18,167 bases of DNA, taken from NCBI GenBank assembly GCA_947647645.1, contig CANSLE010000015.1, positions 1-18,167 of the forward strand, read 5' to 3'. Shown one piece after another: positions 14,382 to 18,167 of the stretch. The position numbers were made by a program, and so were the translations under genes. Position 1 is the first letter of the stretch, and each line of letters starts with the position of its first letter. This DNA comes from an uncultured Microbacterium sp. GTDB taxonomy: Bacteria > Actinomycetota > Actinomycetes > Actinomycetales > Microbacteriaceae. Under the pieces are notes generated by a model, which was given only the letters and a program-made list of their open reading frames with translations, did not search any database and had not been told where the DNA came from.

Positions 14382-14747
14382 TTACGCCTTCGCTGCCTTG
14401 CGGGCGGCCTTGGCCTCGGCGCGCTCCTTCTCGGCGGCGACCTGAGCGATCGCCTCCTCGGCACGCAGGACCTTGGTACGCATGATCTGCTCGTTCAGCT
14501 TGAGCTGACGGTCGAGCTCCTGCGTGGCCTCGCTCGTGGCGGTGAAGTTCACGACGGCGTAGATGCCCTCGTTCTTCTTCTGGATCTCGTACGCCAGGCG
14601 ACGCTTGCCCCAGACGTCGACGTTCTCGATGGAGCCACCGTCTGCGGTGATCACCTTGAGGAACCCGTCGAGCTTGGGGGCGACCTGACGCTCGTCGATC
14701 TCGGGGTCGAGGATGACCATGAGCTCGTACTGGTGTGAGTGCGTCAC
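14382..14747 (-). CDS. rpsF: 30S ribosomal protein bS6
   Basis: This 121-residue protein is the first gene of the operon. YELMVILDPEIDERQVAPKL, WGKRRLAYEI and EGIYAVVNFTA are characteristic bS6 segments. The C-terminus is an Ala/Lys/Glu-rich helix extension (AEKERAEAKAARKAAKA), common in actinobacteria. It pairs with bS18 on the 30S platform. The start is a GTG (14747-14745) supported by a full AAGGAGGT Shine-Dalgarno sequence at 14761-14754, six bases away. The leader upstream carries a strong hairpin. Confidence 0.96.
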   Translation of the reverse strand: MTHSHQYELMVILDPEIDERQVAPKLDGFLKVITADGGSIENVDVWGKRRLAYEIQKKNEGIYAVVNFTATSEATQELDRQLKLNEQIMRTKVLRAEEAIAQVAAEKERAEAKAARKAAKA

Positions 14748-14773
14748 TAACCCACCTCCTTCGGACTAGAACG

Positions 14774-14796
14774 GATGCCGGGCATTTCCCGGCATC
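14774..14796 (-). promoter_or_regulatory. Leader hairpin upstream of rpsF, possible S6:S18 autoregulatory element
   Basis: GATGCCGGG (14774-14782) and CCCGGCATC (14788-14796) form a 9-bp stem with a 5-base loop, 27-49 bases before the rpsF start and just ahead of its Shine-Dalgarno sequence. bS6:bS18 leader elements are known upstream of rpsF in many bacteria. I cannot confirm the conserved CCG bulge of that motif here. A TAGACT -10-like hexamer on the minus strand (14866-14861) would give a leader of roughly 105 bases containing the hairpin. Confidence 0.4.
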
Positions 14797-14918
14797 AGGA
14801 GGGTTGATGCACGTGCCCGCGAACGCATACCGATACGGCATGCAGACGGGCAACCACAACAGTCTACCCGACGGGCACTACGCTCAGGGACGACGGCGCA
14901 ACGACGGAAGGACGGCGG

Positions 14919-16484
14919 ATGCCGAGTACGCACGTTCCGGCGCGGTCGGGCGCCGTTCTGACGGCACTGCTGTTGGCAGCCGCGGTCTGCAATCTCACCA
15001 CCGGAGGAGCGACGGTCGCCCTCCCCGACATCGCCGCCACCTTCGACGCGTCGCAGACCACGCTGAACCTCGTCGCACTCGGCACCGGGCTGGGCCTGGC
15101 GATGACCGTCCTCTACGCCGGCGCGATCGGTGACCGCTACGGTCGGGTGCGCGTGCTCTGCATCGGGCTCATCGGCCTGCTGATCGCGGGGACGGCCGCG
15201 AGCCTCGCCCCCACGATCGGCTTCCTCATGGCGGCACGGGTGCTCACCGGCATCGCTGCCGGCTTCTCCTTTCCGACGACCCTCGCCCTGATCACCGCCC
15301 TGTGGGACGAAGGCCCGGGTCGCGTGCGCGCGATCGCCCTGTGGACGGCGACCGGCGCGGTCGCGACGGTCGGGGGATCTGTGCTCTCAGGAGCCCTGGT
15401 CGTCGCGTTCGGCTGGCGCATCGCGCTGCTGCTGCCGGTACCGGTCGCCCTCGCCGCCCTGCTGCTGGCCGCCCGCGCGATCCCGCGCGGCGTCTCCGAG
15501 TCCGACGAGCCGGTCGATCATCTCGGCGGCATCCTGTCGGTCGTCGCCATCGCCGCACTCGTCCTGGGCCTCGGCACCGTCTTCGCGCCCGGCGACGCCA
15601 TGACCGGGCTCGCCCTGCTCGCCGCCGCCGCCCTGCTGCTGGCGGCCTTCGTCGCACGGCAGCTCCGAGTCGCCGCTCCGCTGTACGACCTGCGGGTCGC
15701 CCGCCGTCGCCTCTTCTGGGTGCCCGCGGTCGCGGGGACCCTCGCGTTCGGGTCGCTCGTCGGCGCGATGTTCGTCGGTCAGCAGTACCTGCAGAACATC
15801 CTCGGCTACGACGCGCTGCAAGCGGGGATCGCGCTCATCCCGGCCGCGATCGCGCTGCTCGTGTGCGCCCCGTTCGCGGCGGTCCTGGTCGAACGCGGCA
15901 CACGCGTCGCCATGATCGTCGGGTACGCGCTCCTCATCGGCGCCTTCGCCACGATGCTGGCCTGGACTGAGAACACGACCCCGTTCGTCGTCGCCCTCGC
16001 CTTCGCCCTCGTCGGGGGAGGAGCCTCGTTCGTCATGACCGCGGCATCCCGCTCGCTCACCAGCAGCACGCCGGTGCGCAAGGCCGGCATGGCCTCGGCC
16101 ACCAGCGATCTGCAGAGCGACCTGGGCGGGGCGGTGCTGCAGGCGCTGTTCGGGGCGGTGCTCGCCGGGGGGTTCGCGCACGTGTTCGCGAGGCTGATCG
16201 CCTCCTCCCCGGATGCCGCGGCGCTCTCCGACGATGTCACCCGCGCCCTGCAGGCGTCGTTCGCGTCCGCCGCACATGTCGCGTCCGAGCACCCGGCGTA
16301 CGCGTCGCAGATCCTCGAGGCCGCGCGCCTCAGCTTCGTCGACGGTGCCTGGGCGGCGTACCTCGTCGGCGGCATCGCCCTCGTGCTGGGGCTCGTCGTC
16401 GTCGCGGTCGGCCTGCCGGCCGCCGCCGTCGAGAAAGAGTTGCGCGCCCGTTATCGGGCAGAGGACGTCGCCGCCGCGACCTGA
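14919..16484 (+). CDS. MFS multidrug exporter, DHA2-type (14 membrane segments)
   Basis: This is a 521-residue integral membrane protein. The first helix begins AVLTALLLAAAVCNLTTGGA. MFS motif A, GDRYGRVRVL, is at 71-80 between helices 2 and 3. Motif C-like glycines follow in GAVATVGGSVLSGALV. The number and spacing of hydrophobic segments, and the length over 500 residues, fit the 14-helix DHA2 family of proton-coupled drug exporters, although several members export other small molecules. A long polar loop (about 425-465) lies before the last helix. The ATG at 14919 follows a GGAAGGACGG purine-rich stretch. It diverges from rpsF and no regulator is adjacent, so the substrate is unknown. Confidence 0.88.
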   Translation: MPSTHVPARSGAVLTALLLAAAVCNLTTGGATVALPDIAATFDASQTTLNLVALGTGLGLAMTVLYAGAIGDRYGRVRVLCIGLIGLLIAGTAASLAPTIGFLMAARVLTGIAAGFSFPTTLALITALWDEGPGRVRAIALWTATGAVATVGGSVLSGALVVAFGWRIALLLPVPVALAALLLAARAIPRGVSESDEPVDHLGGILSVVAIAALVLGLGTVFAPGDAMTGLALLAAAALLLAAFVARQLRVAAPLYDLRVARRRLFWVPAVAGTLAFGSLVGAMFVGQQYLQNILGYDALQAGIALIPAAIALLVCAPFAAVLVERGTRVAMIVGYALLIGAFATMLAWTENTTPFVVALAFALVGGGASFVMTAASRSLTSSTPVRKAGMASATSDLQSDLGGAVLQALFGAVLAGGFAHVFARLIASSPDAAALSDDVTRALQASFASAAHVASEHPAYASQILEAARLSFVDGAWAAYLVGGIALVLGLVVVAVGLPAAAVEKELRARYRAEDVAAAT

Positions 16485-16509
16485 AAGCCCGGCTGGGTAG
16501 CCTGGCGGC

Positions 16510-17673
16510 ATGAGCACGCCCGCGGCGTCCCCGCCCTTGGATGCTCGACCCCTCGTCGAGCCCGTCGACCGCCGGGCCGTGCGCGCGTACGTGCGCGAGC
16601 TGCGGTCCAGCGGGCGGGCACCGACAGGGAACCTCGCGGCAGGGATCGTCCCGTTGGTGGTCGGCGGGCTCCTCGTCTGCGTCGCCGTCGGCGCGGCCGT
16701 GCGGGGCATCCTCGCCGGCCCGGCTCCGCTTGTCGGGGTGATCGTGCTCGGCGCGATCGTGCTCGGGGCGATCGCGATCGGGGTCGTCGTCGCGCGAGCG
16801 CGGCGGGAGCGAAGGGGGGAGCGGTGGTGGCGCCTCGACCGGTTCGCGCGCGCCAACGCGATGGCGTGGTTCCCCTCGGTGGCGAACCCGCCGCTGCCGG
16901 GGATGCTCTTCCGCCTCGGCCACGGCCGTCAAGCCACCGACGTCGTGCGCGGCGGGCGGCAGCGCGTGGTCGAGTTCGGCAACTACGTCTACCGGACGGG
17001 ATCGGGCACGAACGAGTCGACACATCGCTGGGGCTACGTCGCGGTGAAGCTGTCGGCGCCGCTGCCGAACATCGTGCTGGATGCCGTCGGCGACAACGGC
17101 CTGTTCGGCTCCGCCCCACGGCCGGCCTTCGAGGACGGCGGGCGCATGGTCCTTCGGGACGACATCGATCGCACCTTCACCCTGCACTACCCCACCGGCT
17201 GCGAAGCCGACGCGCTGTACCTGTTCACTCCCGACATCGTGGACCGCGTGGTCGACCCCTCCGCGGCGCTCGACGTCGAGATCGTCGACGACTGGCTCTT
17301 CCTCTATACGCAGCGCGAGGTCTCCACCGTCGATCCGGCGACCTGGGCATGGCTGTTCTCCGTCATCGACGCACTGATCGACAAGCTCACCCAGTGGGAA
17401 CGCTGGCGTGCCGACCGACTCGCCGCGCTCTCGCCGGCGAACCGGACCGCACCGGAGGTCGGCGCCCCCGTCGCGGATGCCGCGGGAGTCGCCGCTGTCC
17501 CGGTCACCGCACCGACGGCATCCCTCCGCCCGCCCGACCTCTCCGCGCCGAGAAGCCGGCCGCGCCGCCGGCTCCCCTGGGCCGCGATCATCATCATCGG
17601 CACCGTGCTGGTGCTCATGCTGTTCGGCCCGCTCGGCGTGTTCGCGACGATCGGCGACAATCTGTTGAACTGA
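16510..17673 (+). CDS. Membrane protein of unknown function
   Basis: The product is 387 residues, 25 bp after the MFS gene and so possibly co-transcribed. Two adjacent membrane segments are visible near the N-terminus (about 41-63 and 73-95), followed by a basic cytoplasmic-type stretch (RARRERRGERWWR). A soluble domain of about 230 residues contains AWFPSVANPPLPGMLFRLGH, GNYVYRTGSG and HYPTGCEADALYLFTPDIVD. An Ala/Pro-rich linker with RPRRRLPW then leads to a C-terminal membrane helix (about 357-380). I do not recognise the domain; similar architectures occur as conserved uncharacterised actinobacterial membrane proteins. No catalytic motif was found. Confidence 0.8.
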   Translation: MSTPAASPPLDARPLVEPVDRRAVRAYVRELRSSGRAPTGNLAAGIVPLVVGGLLVCVAVGAAVRGILAGPAPLVGVIVLGAIVLGAIAIGVVVARARRERRGERWWRLDRFARANAMAWFPSVANPPLPGMLFRLGHGRQATDVVRGGRQRVVEFGNYVYRTGSGTNESTHRWGYVAVKLSAPLPNIVLDAVGDNGLFGSAPRPAFEDGGRMVLRDDIDRTFTLHYPTGCEADALYLFTPDIVDRVVDPSAALDVEIVDDWLFLYTQREVSTVDPATWAWLFSVIDALIDKLTQWERWRADRLAALSPANRTAPEVGAPVADAAGVAAVPVTAPTASLRPPDLSAPRSRPRRRLPWAAIIIIGTVLVLMLFGPLGVFATIGDNLLN

Positions 17674-17740
17674 CCGGCAGATCCGCGCCGGTCCTCGCCC
17701 GGGGCGCCGCGGGGGCGGCGGATGGTGTGCGCCTCGGCCG

Positions 17741-18167
17741 TCAGGCCTGGGCGTCGAGCCATCCGTCGATGTGCGCCTCCCGAGCCAGCGCGGTCTTCGT
17801 GCGCGCCGGCCGACCGACCGCGGCGTACTTCGCCTTCACCCGGTTGAGGTACTTGCGCGCGGTGTCCTCGCGCACGCCGAGCCGGATGGCGACCTCGCCG
17901 ATCGTGTGTCCGGCGGCGTACAGAGCGACGACACGACTCTCCTGCGCGCTGAGCGCGGGACGCGGCGGCAGGGCGTCGAGCACGGCGCGAGCGCGCGGCG
18001 ACCACGCCCGTCCGCCGCGGCGGACCGCCTCGATGACGGAGAGGACGACGCCCTCCGACTCGCGCACGGATACGATGCCCTCGACCCCGGCATCCATGAG
18101 AGTGCGCGCGGTGGCGTCGCGGGAGTCCGCGACGAGCGCGACCACCCGCAGCCCCGCCGCGCGGCAG
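17741..18167 (-). CDS. LuxR-type response regulator, C-terminal part (cut by window edge)
   Basis: The frame is open to the right edge and its start lies outside the window. The visible 5' part (VVALVADSRDATARTLMDAG, then VEGIVSVRES) resembles the second half of a receiver domain, with the A/G-V-x-G-x-V-x-K-like region carrying Val/Arg rather than the usual Lys, so phosphorylation chemistry may be atypical. The C-terminal LuxR/FixJ helix-turn-helix is clear in LSAQESRVVALYAAGHTIGE, then VAIRLGVREDTARKYLNRVKAKY. It probably regulates transcription, perhaps with a histidine kinase encoded outside. It converges on the membrane-protein gene. The 67-bp gap holds only a weak CCGGC/GCCGG inverted repeat (17674-17691) as terminator candidate. 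Confidence 0.82.
   Translation of the reverse strand, partial: CRAAGLRVVALVADSRDATARTLMDAGVEGIVSVRESEGVVLSVIEAVRRGGRAWSPRARAVLDALPPRPALSAQESRVVALYAAGHTIGEVAIRLGVREDTARKYLNRVKAKYAAVGRPARTKTALAREAHIDGWLDAQA

Noticed and set aside
13870..14859. Single 329-codon frame covering rpsF and ssb
   Set aside because: Only its 3' part is ssb. The 5' part is out of frame with rpsF, and rpsF has a perfect Shine-Dalgarno sequence and conserved product.
15387..16856. Open minus-strand frame of 489 codons
   Set aside because: It overlaps the MFS exporter and the next gene antisense. Its translation is Arg/Gly/Asp-rich noise typical of high-GC shadows.
17674..17691. Terminator after the membrane-protein gene
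   Set aside because: The stem is only 5 bp (CCGGC/GCCGG) with an 8-base loop, too weak in such GC-rich DNA to list as a feature.

Overview
The window looks like part of a high-GC actinobacterial chromosome, most likely a Microbacteriaceae member close to Microbacterium. The evidence is the GC-rich codon use, the gene order rpsF-ssb-rpsR-rplI with dnaB nearby, class-E-sortase-type (LAxTG) wall proteins, and a strongly over-represented GGATGCC heptamer in the core part. The genus is inferred; no 16S or database match was available.

There are two very different halves. The right half (about 9092-18167) is ordinary core chromosome. On the minus strand lie dnaB and the ribosomal/SSB operon rpsF-ssb-rpsR-rplI. 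On the plus strand lie two secreted surface proteins (the second chaplin-like with an LAQTG sorting signal), a DHA2-type MFS exporter and a membrane protein of unknown function. A LuxR-type response regulator on the minus strand is cut by the right edge. A perfect 16-bp hairpin separates the convergent surface-protein and ribosomal operons. DnaA-box-like sites crowd the region just upstream of a likely dnaB promoter.

The left half (1 to about 9086) is a genomic island with visibly lower GC. It begins a few bases after the dnaB stop codon. Its core is a Tn7/Tn5053-type transposition module read in the same direction as dnaB: tniA (5' part lost), tniB and a long TnsD-sized tniQ, coupled by 4-base start/stop overlaps. 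Downstream of tniQ is an ATGA-overlapping pair, an ABC-type AAA ATPase and a DUF4435/TOPRIM nuclease. This is the architecture of the PARIS anti-phage system (AriA-AriB), carried as probable cargo. An intact ISL3-family insertion sequence (6715-8173) sits between the tniA remnant and a truncated Ser/Thr protein kinase gene. The IS has no matching target duplication and each neighbour is cut at an IS end, so a deletion or rearrangement removed whatever once lay between them. A degraded IS5-like fragment is at the far left.

The most interesting reading is a decayed Tn7-like element that used the 3' end of dnaB as its attachment site and brought in a PARIS-like defence pair. The defence genes look intact. 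The transposition machinery is dead in cis because the catalytic part of TniA is missing.
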